DNA of 64,000 nucleotides from Acetobacter farinalis (GTDB taxonomy: Bacteria; Pseudomonadota; Alphaproteobacteria; Acetobacterales; Acetobacteraceae). A program made the position numbers and the translations under genes. The notes beneath the pieces were generated by a model. That model did no database searches. It had not been told where the DNA came from and worked only from the letters and a program-made list of their open reading frames with translations. Below, piece after piece: positions 1 through 11,120 of this stretch. Every line of letters starts with the position of its first letter. The stretch's first letter is position 1. The stretch is taken from contig NZ_WOTF01000001.1 of NCBI RefSeq assembly GCF_011516935.1, positions 558,001 through 622,000 on the forward strand. The letters are read 5' to 3'.

Positions 1-368
1 GTGTGCTGTCCCGTATGCAGGCGGGCTTGCAGCGTGATGCCGGGCAGGTGGTGAACAGTTTTCGCGCCCGGTGCGGCGCAGAACCCGCGGCCGCGCACGA
101 TCTGTGCGTGCCAGCACTGGCGGACGGGCTGAACGGGTTGATGACGCTGGATGCACGGCCTGTTTTGGCGCATCTGGCCGGGAATGTGAGGATTCTGGCG
201 GGCGAGCAGGACCCAATTGTTAGCCCGGATATGACACGGGCTTCCCTTCCGGCCGGTGTGCCGGTTGAATGGCAGGGCGAGGGGGGCCACATGCTGCCGC
301 TCACGCATCCGCATATCTGCGCCGGGGCTGTGCGGCGCATGATGTCTGAAACGATGGAAAAGCCATGA
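1..368 (+). CDS. bioH: BioH-like alpha/beta hydrolase, C-terminal part
   Basis: The window opens inside this gene, so only about the last 121 codons are visible. The readable part matches the C-terminal half of an alpha/beta hydrolase: an aspartate in the segment RILAGEQDPIV and a late GGH histidine sit where the acid and base of the catalytic triad are expected. BioH removes the methyl group from pimeloyl-ACP methyl ester in biotin synthesis. The assignment rests mainly on context: its TGA overlaps the ATG of the next gene, which carries the BioC methyltransferase that makes the ester. The nucleophile region and the true start lie outside the window. Confidence 0.65.
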   Translation, partial: VLSRMQAGLQRDAGQVVNSFRARCGAEPAAAHDLCVPALADGLNGLMTLDARPVLAHLAGNVRILAGEQDPIVSPDMTRASLPAGVPVEWQGEGGHMLPLTHPHICAGAVRRMMSETMEKP

Positions 369-1789
369 CTGACGCCTCTTCTCACGCCCGACACGTCCGA
401 ATTCAGCAAAGTTTTGACTCCGCTGAGGCGTATGAGGCCACCGCCGTGCTGCAACGTGTGGCGGCCCGGCGTCTGTTTGAAGAGATCCAGAGACGGCTGG
501 CAGGCCGCGTGCCGACCCGCATTCTGGAAATTGGCTGCGGCACGGGCTTTCTGACGGAGTTGCTTCACAGGGCATGGCCTCAGGCGGAGCTGGTGGCGAC
601 AGATCTGGCCCCACGCATGCTGGAGCGCGCCCGCGCGCGCGTTGGCAATACCGTGCGGTTTTATGAGATGGATGCCGCCCGCCCCGATGTTTCAGGGCCG
701 TTTGACCTGATTTGCGGTAATCTGGTTTTTCAGTGGCTGGACGCACCACAAACAGTTTTGCGCACGCTGACTGGCCTGCTGGCTCCCGGCGGGGTGGTCG
801 GGGTTTCAACCCTGCTGGCAGGGACATTTGAGGAATGGCAGAGGGCCTGCGCTGCGGAAGGGCTTGCGGCCGCAACACCGGAGTATCCCGCAGAGCAGGC
901 CCTTCAGGCATGGCAGCCCGACCTGTGTTCCGGGCGCTGGGTGGCGGAACGCTGCCTCCAGTCCTTTGAGGACGGTCTGGCTTTTGTCAGGCATCTGAAA
1001 GATACGGGGGCATCTGTGCCACGGGAAGGGCGGCGGCCGTTTTCTCCGGCGCAGTTGCGGCGTGTTTTACGGCGTTTTGAAAAAGCTGGCGCTGTTGTGA
1101 CCTGGAATCTGGCCTATGGCTGTTTTCAGAAGCCGCAGCGTGCCGGGGTTTTTGTGACCGGAACAGATACCGGTGTGGGAAAAACCCTGACGTCCGCCTG
1201 TCTGGTGCAGGCCTGGAAGGCGCTCTACTGGAAACCACTGCAAAGCGGCCTTGCGGATGAGGCGGGGGATACCGCAACGGTTCAGGCATTGAGCGGGTGC
1301 GCGGTGGAGGACTGCTTTGCTCCTGCTGGAGCTTATCAGGCACCGCTCTCCCCTCTGGCAGCGGCACAGGCGGAAGGGGCGGAGATTGACCCGGCAGGCC
1401 TAATTCTTCCTCTGGATCAGGCCGAGCGTCCTTTGGTGGTGGAAGGGGCTGGCGGCCTGATGGTGCCAGCCACAGAAACACTGATGATGATTGATCTGGC
1501 AGAACGTTGGGGGCTGCCGGTTGTGCTGGTTGCCCGCAGCGGGCTGGGCACCCTGAACCATACCCTTTTGAGTCTGGAGGCCCTGCGTGCGCGTGGGCTG
1601 GCTGTTGCGGGTGTGGTGTTCAGCGGGCCGCTTAATCCGGAAAACAGCCGTACAATTCAGGAAAAAGGACGGGTGCGCATTCTGGCAGCACTTCCGCAGC
1701 AGGAGAAGATTACGGCTCAGAGTGTTGTGGAGCTGAGCCGTTTGCTTCCCTCATGGCGTGATGTCTGCACACCCGTGCAGGATCAATGA
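365..1789 (+). CDS. bioC-bioD: Fused BioC methyltransferase / BioD dethiobiotin synthase
   Basis: This 474-residue protein joins two biotin enzymes. Residues 1 to about 255 are a class I SAM methyltransferase with the glycine-rich motif LEIGCGTGF near residue 54, matching BioC, which methylates malonyl-ACP to start pimelate assembly. From about residue 260 the sequence is BioD: P-loop GTDTGVGKT at 266-274, then KPLQSG and VEGAGG, the family's nucleotide and substrate motifs. BioD closes the ureido ring of dethiobiotin using ATP and CO2. The reading frame is continuous across the join, with no stop or frameshift visible. The start overlaps the upstream esterase stop by 4 bp, indicating one operon. 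The end overlaps the convergent lexA gene by 7 bp. Confidence 0.9.
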   Translation: MTDASSHARHVRIQQSFDSAEAYEATAVLQRVAARRLFEEIQRRLAGRVPTRILEIGCGTGFLTELLHRAWPQAELVATDLAPRMLERARARVGNTVRFYEMDAARPDVSGPFDLICGNLVFQWLDAPQTVLRTLTGLLAPGGVVGVSTLLAGTFEEWQRACAAEGLAAATPEYPAEQALQAWQPDLCSGRWVAERCLQSFEDGLAFVRHLKDTGASVPREGRRPFSPAQLRRVLRRFEKAGAVVTWNLAYGCFQKPQRAGVFVTGTDTGVGKTLTSACLVQAWKALYWKPLQSGLADEAGDTATVQALSGCAVEDCFAPAGAYQAPLSPLAAAQAEGAEIDPAGLILPLDQAERPLVVEGAGGLMVPATETLMMIDLAERWGLPVVLVARSGLGTLNHTLLSLEALRARGLAVAGVVFSGPLNPENSRTIQEKGRVRILAALPQQEKITAQSVVELSRLLPSWRDVCTPVQDQ

Positions 1790-2448
1790 TACCGGCGGAT
1801 CAATCCGGCCAGTTTCCCCTGAATATGCAGGCGTTCGGCTGGCACAATGCGGGTTTCATAACGCGGGTTGGCGGGCTCGAGCGCGATGGTGTTGCCCTTG
1901 CGGCGCAGGCGCTTGAGCGTGACTTCACTGTTATCAATCAGAGCGACGATAATCTGGCCATTCTCAGCATCTTCCGCACGGCGGATAATCACGTGATCTC
2001 CGTCCATGATGCCGGCGTCAATCATCGAATCTCCGGCGACTTCCAGAGCGTAGAACTCTCCTGAGCCGATCATGTCTTTCGGGATATCCAGAAACGTATC
2101 GGTTTCAGCCAGAGCTTCAATCGGCAAACCCGCGGCAATGCGGCCATAGAGCGGAATTTTCAGAGCACTGTTCTGCTGGCGTACGAAATCTCCCCGGACC
2201 ACATTGGCGGGCAGGGCTTCAGACGCGGAAGCAATTTCGGGAAGGTGAATCACTTCCAGCGCGCGTGCCCGGTGATGGTGGCGGCGCAGGAAGCCGCGTT
2301 CTTCCAGTCCGGAAATCAGGCGGTGGATGCCGGACTTGGACCGCAGGCCCATGGCATCTTTCATTTCATCGAAAGAAGGAGAAAAACCCGTCTGCTTGAG
2401 GTGGGAATCAATAAAAAGCAGCAGTTTGTGCTGTTTGCGGGTCAGCAT
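1783..2448 (-). CDS. lexA: LexA SOS repressor
   Basis: LexA represses DNA-damage genes and cleaves itself when RecA is activated. The 221-residue protein has an N-terminal winged helix (residues 1-65), a self-cleavage Ala106-Gly107 bond within GRIAAGLP, and the catalytic pair Ser141 (in GDSMID) and Lys179 (in TLKR). All elements for autoproteolysis are present. An AGGTG ribosome site precedes the ATG. A GTTC-N7-GTTC operator lies 46-60 bp upstream of the start codon, so the gene is very likely autoregulated. Its 3' end overlaps bioC-bioD by 7 bp. Confidence 0.96.
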   Translation of the reverse strand: MLTRKQHKLLLFIDSHLKQTGFSPSFDEMKDAMGLRSKSGIHRLISGLEERGFLRRHHHRARALEVIHLPEIASASEALPANVVRGDFVRQQNSALKIPLYGRIAAGLPIEALAETDTFLDIPKDMIGSGEFYALEVAGDSMIDAGIMDGDHVIIRRAEDAENGQIIVALIDNSEVTLKRLRRKGNTIALEPANPRYETRIVPAERLHIQGKLAGLIRRYH

Positions 2449-2493
2449 GCGGCACCTCGGAGCAGATATGTGTTTTTGTATTTATAGAAGTTT

Positions 2494-2508
2494 GTTCTAT
2501 ATAAGTTC
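2494..2508. promoter_or_regulatory. LexA (SOS) box in the lexA promoter
   Basis: The sequence GTTC-TATATAA-GTTC exactly fits the alphaproteobacterial LexA site GTTC-N7-GTTC. On the minus strand a TTGACC -35-like element (2517-2522) lies just upstream, and TATAGA within the box can serve as -10. A bound repressor would therefore cover the lexA promoter. The spacer downstream to oprB (2509-2705) shows no other recognisable element. Confidence 0.88.
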
Positions 2509-2705
2509 TCTTTTTTGGTCAAGGGGTTATTCTACCAGTCCTGATGTTTTCTGCATCCTTTCCGGCGTGTGTGAAATTTGCAGCCCTGTGTCCCGGTTGC
2601 TGCCTGTGGCGGGCTCGGGCAGACTGAGGGAGCGGGTTTCATCAAAATAAACAGGATTGTCTGGAAAACGGAGTATCGCCTGTTGCTGGCGGCAATATCA
2701 AAGCA

Positions 2706-4034
2706 TTGAAAAGAGTTTGTTTTAAAAAGATCCTATCGGCCCAGATGGCCTTTGTGGCGGCCGTTTTTCTCACCCCGTCCCGGGCCGGAGCCCAGAGTGC
2801 TTCATCTCCCCAGAGCACCAGTGAGACCTATAATTTTGACGGACGCCTGACACAGGACTGGGGCGGCGTGCGGCGTGTGCTGGCTGAGCATGGCGTGGAT
2901 CTGCAGCTGACAGACCAGAACGAATTCTGGGCAGTGCCCGTGGGCGGCAGCAAGCCTTCAAACACCTATATCGCCATGACAACGGCGCAGCTTTCCCTGA
3001 ACCTCGAGCATCTTGTTCATCTGCCGCTGGGCACTCTTGGCATCAGCGGCGTTGATATACGCGGGCACCCCTTCAGTAACCAGCGGCTGTATGTGTTCAA
3101 TCAGGTTTCGGGCATTGAGGCCGATGTGAACCTGAGGCTCTATGAGGTATGGTATGGGCAGACATTCCTGCACAAGCGGCTCGATATGCGGGTTGGCAGG
3201 CTCGATTTCAGCCATGACTTCATGCAGAGCGACACCAGCCAGTCCTTTCTGAACGCCTCCTTCACCTGGCCCATGGTGCCGGATAACAACCTGTATGATC
3301 AGGGGCCTGCATCCCCGCTGGGCACGCCTGCCGTCAGGGCGAAATACAGGCTTTCTGGTAACTGGACGGTTCTGGCCGCTGTGGGGGATGATAACCCGAT
3401 TGGTGCCAGCTTCCTGAATGACACCGACCCCTGGAACCAGAATCAGGACCCCGGCGGCCTGCGGTTTCACTTTGGCACCGGCGCGCTGATGTTTCTTGAG
3501 GCGCAGTATCATACCAACATGCTGGGCGAGAGCGGGACTTACAAGATTGGTGGATATGGCGATACAGGCCGTTTTCCCGATCAGGCAGACCCGACGGTGC
3601 GGCACCGGGGCAACTGGACATTTTATGTGGTGGCGGACCAGATTCTGGCCCGCCTTTCCGGTACCCGGACGGTGGCAGGCTTTGTGCGGGTCACATGGGC
3701 TCCGCCAACGGACAGGAACCAGATTGCGAATGCGGCGGATACCGGGATTGTGCTGAATGCGCCGTTTCAGAGAGCTGCCGACGTGCTTGGGCTGGGGTTT
3801 GGCTATGGAGAGGCCAGTCCTGTCCTGCGGCGTGCCAGACGGCAGGCAGGCCAGCCAGCGCCGCATGCCGAGTCTCATCTGGAACTGACCTATCTGGTTC
3901 AGGCTACACCCTGGCTTCAGATCCAGCCTGATATACAGGGCATGCTCTCCCCCAGTGGTGGTGTGCTGAGCATCTCAGGCCGGAAGGTGCGGGATGAGGC
4001 TGTTTTTGGCCTGCATTCCAACGTTGCGTTCTGA
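2706..4034 (+). CDS. oprB: OprB-family carbohydrate porin
   Basis: The 442-residue product begins with a basic N-terminus and a hydrophobic stretch ending in SRAGAQ, a plausible Sec signal peptide of about 30 residues. The rest is rich in aromatic and polar alternating segments typical of an outer-membrane beta barrel and resembles OprB porins, which admit glucose and related sugars. Family members are usually 400-470 residues. The start is a TTG; the next in-frame ATG (2745) would remove the basic signal-peptide N-region, so the TTG is preferred, although its ribosome site is weak. It is transcribed alone and ends 8 bp before the convergent moeA. Substrate specificity cannot be read from the sequence. 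Confidence 0.88.
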   Translation: MKRVCFKKILSAQMAFVAAVFLTPSRAGAQSASSPQSTSETYNFDGRLTQDWGGVRRVLAEHGVDLQLTDQNEFWAVPVGGSKPSNTYIAMTTAQLSLNLEHLVHLPLGTLGISGVDIRGHPFSNQRLYVFNQVSGIEADVNLRLYEVWYGQTFLHKRLDMRVGRLDFSHDFMQSDTSQSFLNASFTWPMVPDNNLYDQGPASPLGTPAVRAKYRLSGNWTVLAAVGDDNPIGASFLNDTDPWNQNQDPGGLRFHFGTGALMFLEAQYHTNMLGESGTYKIGGYGDTGRFPDQADPTVRHRGNWTFYVVADQILARLSGTRTVAGFVRVTWAPPTDRNQIANAADTGIVLNAPFQRAADVLGLGFGYGEASPVLRRARRQAGQPAPHAESHLELTYLVQATPWLQIQPDIQGMLSPSGGVLSISGRKVRDEAVFGLHSNVAF

Positions 4035-4042
4035 AGGGTCTT

Positions 4043-5242
4043 TTACGGCAGGCGCAGAATGCGGCAGGGCGTTCCTGCTTTTTCTGCGGGTGCGAAAGGG
4101 GCCCGGAGCAGCAGGGCCTGACTTTGCGCAAAAATATTCAACTGGGCTGAGTCCTGTGAGCTGAACGGTGTTACCAGCGGCGGGTGCCCGTTGCTCTGTG
4201 GTGTCAGGCGGCAGCGCATAAAATCCAGCCGCTGGTCATTTTCCCCCACATCCGCCCCCAGCAGGGCGGGTTCCGTCTCCATCTCTTCCGGCACCGTCTG
4301 GCCGAGCAGTTTGCGCAGGGCAGGGGCCACGAAGATGAGGCTGCACACCAGTGCTGCCACGGGGTTGCCCGGCAGGCCAAGAACCGGTGTGTGGCCAAGC
4401 TGGCCGAACATGAGCGGCTTGCCGGGGCGCATGGCAATTTTCCAGAAATCCAGCGTGAGCCCGTGAGCCTCCAGAGTGCTGCGGACGCGGTCATACGTGC
4501 CCACGCTGGCCCCGCCGATTGTCACCAGCATATCCAGTGTGTGCGTCTGCGCGATGGCGGCGGAGAGTGAGTCGGCATTATCCTGCGCGAGAGGCAGCAG
4601 GATGGCCTCTGCGCCCAGAGACTGAAGCAGGGCGATGATCATGAACGCGCCGGAATTCACGATGGAGTCCGCACTGGCCGGGTCACCCGGCAGAACAATT
4701 TCATCCCCCGTAGCCAGAACACCAATGCGCGGGCGGCGCGAGACAGGCAGCCAGATGTGCCCCCCGGCGGCGGCCAGCCCGATATCGCGCGGGCCGAGCA
4801 GCCTGCCCGCGGGCAGAAGGGTATCACCCGTATGGAAGTCCTGCCCGGCATGGCGGATAAACTGGCCCTGACGCCCGGCGCTGAGAAGGGTTGCGCTCTC
4901 ACCCTCCCGGCGCACGTTTTCCTGAATCATGACCATATCGGCCCCGGCAGGGATCTGGCTGCCGGTAAACAGCCTGAGGCAGGTGCCGCGTTCTACAGTC
5001 TGGCTGGAAGGGTGGCCTGCGGGGGCTTCCCCGATAATGCGCAGCACAGCACCTTCCCGCGCGTCTTCCGCCTTCAGGGCGTACCCATCCATGGAGGAGA
5101 CGGAAACCGGGGGATTGGAGAGGCGGGCGGAGAGCGGAGAGGCCAGTACACGGCCGCATCCATTGGCCAGAGAAACGGTTTCCAGACCACAGGGTGAGAT
5201 TTTTTCAAGGATTCGGGCGCGCGCAATAGCCACATCCAGCAT
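4043..5242 (-). CDS. moeA: Molybdopterin molybdenumtransferase MoeA
   Basis: MoeA inserts molybdate into adenylylated molybdopterin to finish the molybdenum cofactor. The 399-residue length is normal. The N-terminal part has the family segment SSMDGYALKAEDA (about residues 49-61), and the central part has GGASVGTYDRV and the conserved IAMRPGKPLMFG and GLPGNPVAA motifs. A clear AGGAG ribosome site precedes the ATG. It is divergent from rpmG and not linked to other moa or mog genes; moaA lies about 26 kb away in this window. Confidence 0.95.
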   Translation of the reverse strand: MLDVAIARARILEKISPCGLETVSLANGCGRVLASPLSARLSNPPVSVSSMDGYALKAEDAREGAVLRIIGEAPAGHPSSQTVERGTCLRLFTGSQIPAGADMVMIQENVRREGESATLLSAGRQGQFIRHAGQDFHTGDTLLPAGRLLGPRDIGLAAAGGHIWLPVSRRPRIGVLATGDEIVLPGDPASADSIVNSGAFMIIALLQSLGAEAILLPLAQDNADSLSAAIAQTHTLDMLVTIGGASVGTYDRVRSTLEAHGLTLDFWKIAMRPGKPLMFGQLGHTPVLGLPGNPVAALVCSLIFVAPALRKLLGQTVPEEMETEPALLGADVGENDQRLDFMRCRLTPQSNGHPPLVTPFSSQDSAQLNIFAQSQALLLRAPFAPAEKAGTPCRILRLP

Positions 5243-5393
5243 GTTTTTTTACTCCTTTCGGCTATTCCCACGCCAGAATGATGCAAGAATGCTTGACGTT
5301 TGGCTCTTGTATGCGCATTTTGCCGGCACTTGAACACCACCCGAACACGTGCAGGAGCGTTGCCGGGTTTAACGATGCTCTGCTGAGGACGCT

Positions 5394-5561
5394 ATGGCCA
5401 AGACCAATGTTATCAAAATCCGTCTCGTTTCCACGGCGGACACCGGTTACTTCTACGTCACCAAGAAGAACGCTCGCGCGCACACCGGCAAGATGGAACT
5501 GAAGAAGTACGATCCCGTTGCCCGCAAGCACGTCGTGTTCCGCGAAGCAAAGATCAAATAA
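5394..5561 (+). CDS. rpmG: Ribosomal protein bL33
   Basis: This 55-residue frame starts [18 protein letters not shown] and ends in the basic REAKIK tail, the size and pattern of bacterial L33 of the 50S subunit. The cysteine pair found in zinc-binding L33 forms is absent, so this is the zinc-free type. A GAGGAC ribosome site lies just before the ATG. The upstream 150 bp separate it from divergent moeA, and a strong intrinsic terminator follows 27 bp after the stop. Confidence 0.97.
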   Translation: MAKTNVIKIRLVSTADTGYFYVTKKNARAHTGKMELKKYDPVARKHVVFREAKIK

Positions 5562-5588
5562 TCTTTTCCGTTCTGGAGAAGATCAAAA

Positions 5589-5617
5589 AGGCGGCTCCTC
5601 AGGGAGCCGCTTTTTTT
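5589..5617 (+). terminator. Intrinsic terminator of rpmG
   Basis: A perfect GCGGCTCC / GGAGCCGC stem with a 4-nt loop is followed by seven T residues, and flanking A residues on the other side make it potentially bidirectional. It separates rpmG from the convergent ftsB. Confidence 0.92.
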
Positions 5618-5715
5618 ATGCGCATTTTCCAAAGAAAAACCCCGCCAGAGAGTTCTGCGGGGTTCAGGAACGGTCGGATCAGGGAGAGACGTGCAGGCTG
5701 AAGCGGAGAACGGCT

Positions 5716-6045
5716 TCAGTAAAGCGGGTCCCGCCGGTCATACGGCACCACGATATCATTTTTGTCGGCCAGATTGAGCATGGCGCGGGCGCGCTCATCC
5801 AGCGTGTCATTATCCAGAGACTGCTCCCGCAGGCCATTCACGCGCCGGCGCCAGGCAATCTGCTCGGCTGTGGCGTCCTGCTGGGCCTGCTTTGCCTGAT
5901 CAAGCAGCACGAGCTGGCTCTGATAGGCCTTGATACCGTGGTCACCCTGCGTGGCGTTCCAGCCGAAATAGGCCGCAATGCCCAGAAAAACGGTGGGCGG
6001 AACAGTGGCGCGCACTACACGCCGGATAAAGCGGCCAATCTTCAC
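5716..6045 (-). CDS. ftsB: FtsB/DivIC-family septum formation initiator
   Basis: This 109-residue protein has a short basic N-terminus, one membrane segment (about residues 13-30, VPPTVFLGIAAYFGW) and a following Gln/Ala/Leu-rich coiled-coil stretch, the layout of FtsB/DivIC proteins of the division FtsQLB complex. The conserved C-terminal part is tied to its partners. It starts with GTG. It lies directly downstream of eno on the same strand, an arrangement known in many alphaproteobacteria, but a terminator between them suggests partly separate expression. Confidence 0.85.
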   Translation of the reverse strand: MKIGRFIRRVVRATVPPTVFLGIAAYFGWNATQGDHGIKAYQSQLVLLDQAKQAQQDATAEQIAWRRRVNGLREQSLDNDTLDERARAMLNLADKNDIVVPYDRRDPLY

Positions 6046-6138
6046 GGTCTCAGCGTCCCTTTGCCTCGGAAAATATGATCCTGTTCATAACTGTATGTCT
6101 AAACCATGAATATCTGCACAGGAAAGCTTTTCGGGTAT

Positions 6139-6170
6139 AAAAAAAGCCGTGCTCCGAAGAACACGGCTTT
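6139..6170 (-). terminator. Intrinsic terminator after eno
   Basis: On the minus strand a 9-bp AAAGCCGTG / CACGGCTTT stem with a 10-nt loop is followed by a T run. It sits about 30 bp after the eno stop codon and before ftsB. Confidence 0.85.
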
Positions 6171-6202
6171 TGTGATGCAGGGTGTGCCCGCGGGCCTGTA
6201 GA

Positions 6203-9230
<3,028 letters not shown>

Positions 9231-9234
<4 letters not shown>

Positions 9235-9314
9235 GGCTGCTGTTCCAGAAGCGGGGCATGCGCGGCAAGCGGGCTGAGCCGTTCGGCGGACATGGCGCAG
9301 CCGCAGAAGAGTGA
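9231..9314 (+). CDS. Candidate 27-residue small ORF between thiO and thiS
   Basis: An ATG overlaps the thiO stop (ATGA) and opens a 27-codon frame starting MRLLFQKRGMRGKRAEPFGG, which stops 15 bp before the thiS ATG. AAGG lies 4 nt upstream of its ATG. It fills an otherwise unexplained 95-bp gap in a tight operon and could couple translation of thiS to thiO. I recognise no homolog, the peptide is low-complexity and basic at its start, and it may be a chance frame. Confidence 0.2.
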
Positions 9315-9329
9315 AGGGGAAACGCCCAT

Positions 9330-9527
9330 ATGCAGATCATGGTCAATGATGAAGCTCATGAGGTGTCAGCCAGAACGCTGGCGGCCTTGATTGATGAGCT
9401 GGGCTATAGCGGAGCGCGGATTGCCACGGCTCTGAACGGCCGCTTTGTGCCGGTCACGCAGCGCGCCGAGACTCTCCTGCCGGATGGGGCGCAGGTTGAA
9501 ATTGTTGCTCCCATGCAGGGAGGGTGA
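9330..9527 (+). CDS. thiS: Sulfur carrier protein ThiS
   Basis: This 65-residue ubiquitin-like protein ends in the required Gly-Gly (MQGG), whose C-terminus is adenylated and thiocarboxylated to deliver sulfur to ThiG. An AAGGGG ribosome site precedes the ATG. ThiG starts 6 bp downstream, so the carrier and the synthase it serves are co-expressed. ThiF, which activates ThiS, is not in this window. Confidence 0.95.
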   Translation: MQIMVNDEAHEVSARTLAALIDELGYSGARIATALNGRFVPVTQRAETLLPDGAQVEIVAPMQGG

Positions 9528-9533
9528 GCACGC

Positions 9534-10310
9534 ATGACAAAATCCTTTTACGGCACCACGCTTTCCTCTCCGCTTATGTTGGGAACGGCGCAGTATCCTT
9601 CTCCGGATATTCTGAGGGACGCGGTGAAGGCCGCGCAGCCGGGCGTTGTGACGGTCTCTCTGCGGCGTGAGTCTGCCGGGGAGCGGGCTGGGCAGGCTTT
9701 CTGGGATCTGATTCAGGAACTGGGCGTGCCGGTTCTGCCCAACACAGCCGGGTGCCACACCGTGAAGGAAGCCGTCACCACGGCGCATATGGCGCGTGAG
9801 GTGTTCGGCACGGAGTGGATCAAGCTGGAAGTGATCGGGGAACTGGATACGCTTCAGCCAGATGTGTTCGGGCTGGTGGAAGCCGCCCGGGTGCTGGCGG
9901 AAGATGGGTTCAAGGTCTTTCCCTACACCACGGAAGATCTGGTGGTGGCGGAACGGCTTCTGGCTGCCGGGTGTGAGGTGCTGATGCCATGGGGCGCGCC
10001 CATTGGGTCAGGCAAGGGCCTGAACAATGTGTTCGGGCTCCGCGCCCTGCGTGCGCATTTTCCGGATGTGCCGCTGGTGGTGGATGCGGGCATTGGCGTG
10101 CCCTCTCACGCGGCGCAGGCGCTGGAGTTGGGGTATGACGCCGTTCTGCTCAACACAGCCGTGGCCAAGGCGGGAGATCCCGCCCGGATGGCCGAGGCAT
10201 TCCGCCTTGCCGTGCAGGCGGGGGCGCTTGCCCGCACGGCAGACCCCATGGAAGAGCGTGATATGGCTGTTCCTTCAACCCCTGTTGCCGGAAAGGCCAT
10301 GCTGGCATGA
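9534..10310 (+). CDS. thiG: Thiazole synthase ThiG
   Basis: ThiG builds the thiazole phosphate from deoxyxylulose 5-phosphate, dehydroglycine and ThiS thiocarboxylate. The 258-residue TIM-barrel protein carries the Schiff-base lysine in the segment [10 protein letters not shown] (about residues 94-103) and the phosphate-binding segments [11 protein letters not shown] and [12 protein letters not shown]. Length is typical. Its last codons overlap the thiE start by 4 bp (ATGA). Confidence 0.96.
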   Translation: MTKSFYGTTLSSPLMLGTAQYPSPDILRDAVKAAQPGVVTVSLRRESAGERAGQAFWDLIQELGVPVLPNTAGCHTVKEAVTTAHMAREVFGTEWIKLEVIGELDTLQPDVFGLVEAARVLAEDGFKVFPYTTEDLVVAERLLAAGCEVLMPWGAPIGSGKGLNNVFGLRALRAHFPDVPLVVDAGIGVPSHAAQALELGYDAVLLNTAVAKAGDPARMAEAFRLAVQAGALARTADPMEERDMAVPSTPVAGKAMLA

Positions 10311-10930
10311 CATCCCTCCCGCAGAAAATTTATCCTGTTGTTGATACCGCCCGATGGGTGGACCGGCTGGGGGGAGCGGGTGCCCGCTTCATCCAGCTTC
10401 GTATCAAGGACCTTCCGCATGACGCGCTTCTTGCGGAAATCCGTGCGGCACATGCTTTTGCAAAAACGCACGGCGTGTGTCTGGTGCTGAATGATTACTG
10501 GCAGATCGCTCTGGACGAAGGGATTGGGTATCTTCATCTCGGGCAGGAAGATCTGGATACGGCGGACCTCGGGGCAATTCGCAAGGCGGGTATCCGGCTG
10601 GGGCTGAGCACGCACAGCCATGAAGAGCTGGACAGGGCGCTTGCCTGCAAGCCGGATTACGTAGCGCTTGGCCCCGTCTGGCCCACGCGCCTGAAAAAAA
10701 TGCCGTTCGGCCCGCAGGGAACAGAACGGCTGACAGAGTGGAAAACCCTGATTGGTGATCTGCCTCTGGTGGCGATTGGCGGCATTACACTGGACCGCCT
10801 GCGCCCGTGTCTGGAGGCCGGGGCGGACAGTGTTGCCGCCGTTTCTGCTTTCACACAGCATGCAGACCCGGAAGGGCAGGTCAAAGCCTGGCTGGCCGAG
10901 GCCGGAGAGACTGCGGAACAACCCGGCTGA
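10307..10930 (+). CDS. thiE: Thiamine-phosphate synthase ThiE
   Basis: ThiE joins the thiazole and pyrimidine halves into thiamine phosphate. The 207-residue protein shows the family's order of motifs: [11 protein letters not shown] (substrate side), [30 protein letters not shown] and the phosphate-binding [11 protein letters not shown] with [11 protein letters not shown]. It is the last gene of the operon. The pyrimidine genes thiC and thiD are not in the window. Confidence 0.93.
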   Translation: MTSLPQKIYPVVDTARWVDRLGGAGARFIQLRIKDLPHDALLAEIRAAHAFAKTHGVCLVLNDYWQIALDEGIGYLHLGQEDLDTADLGAIRKAGIRLGLSTHSHEELDRALACKPDYVALGPVWPTRLKKMPFGPQGTERLTEWKTLIGDLPLVAIGGITLDRLRPCLEAGADSVAAVSAFTQHADPEGQVKAWLAEAGETAEQPG

Positions 10931-11110
10931 GGCGCGGGTCAGGCTCGGGATCGGCCTGACTGAGACGGGCCAGCCTAGAAGAGCACCAGACTGAAGTGCA
11001 TCAGACTGGGATGAGCCAGACCGGGGGCGGGCTGGAGCGAGCCAGACTGGAGCACTCCAGTCTGGGCCGAGCCGGACCTCAGGGCGGACCTGAACTCCGG
11101 CAGGCTCTCT
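10931..11110. repeat. Repeat-rich spacer with a 15-bp period
   Basis: The spacer between convergent thiE and the GGDEF-EAL gene contains variant copies of CCAGACTG. Three are spaced exactly 15 bp apart (10986, 11001, 11016), a fourth starts at 11042, and further degenerate GAGCCNGAC units follow. It contains the perfect hairpin listed next. No gene was recognised in it, and there is no T run typical of an intrinsic terminator. Confidence 0.6.
11042..11065. terminator. Perfect 11-bp hairpin between convergent genes
   Basis: CCAGACTGGAG and CTCCAGTCTGG form a perfect inverted repeat separated by two bases (effectively a 4-nt loop with 10 pairs). It lies between the ends of thiE and the GGDEF-EAL gene and could stop transcripts from both sides or protect 3' ends. 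It lacks a T tract, so the terminator role is an inference. Confidence 0.5.
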
Positions 11111-11120
11111 GGCGTGGGCT

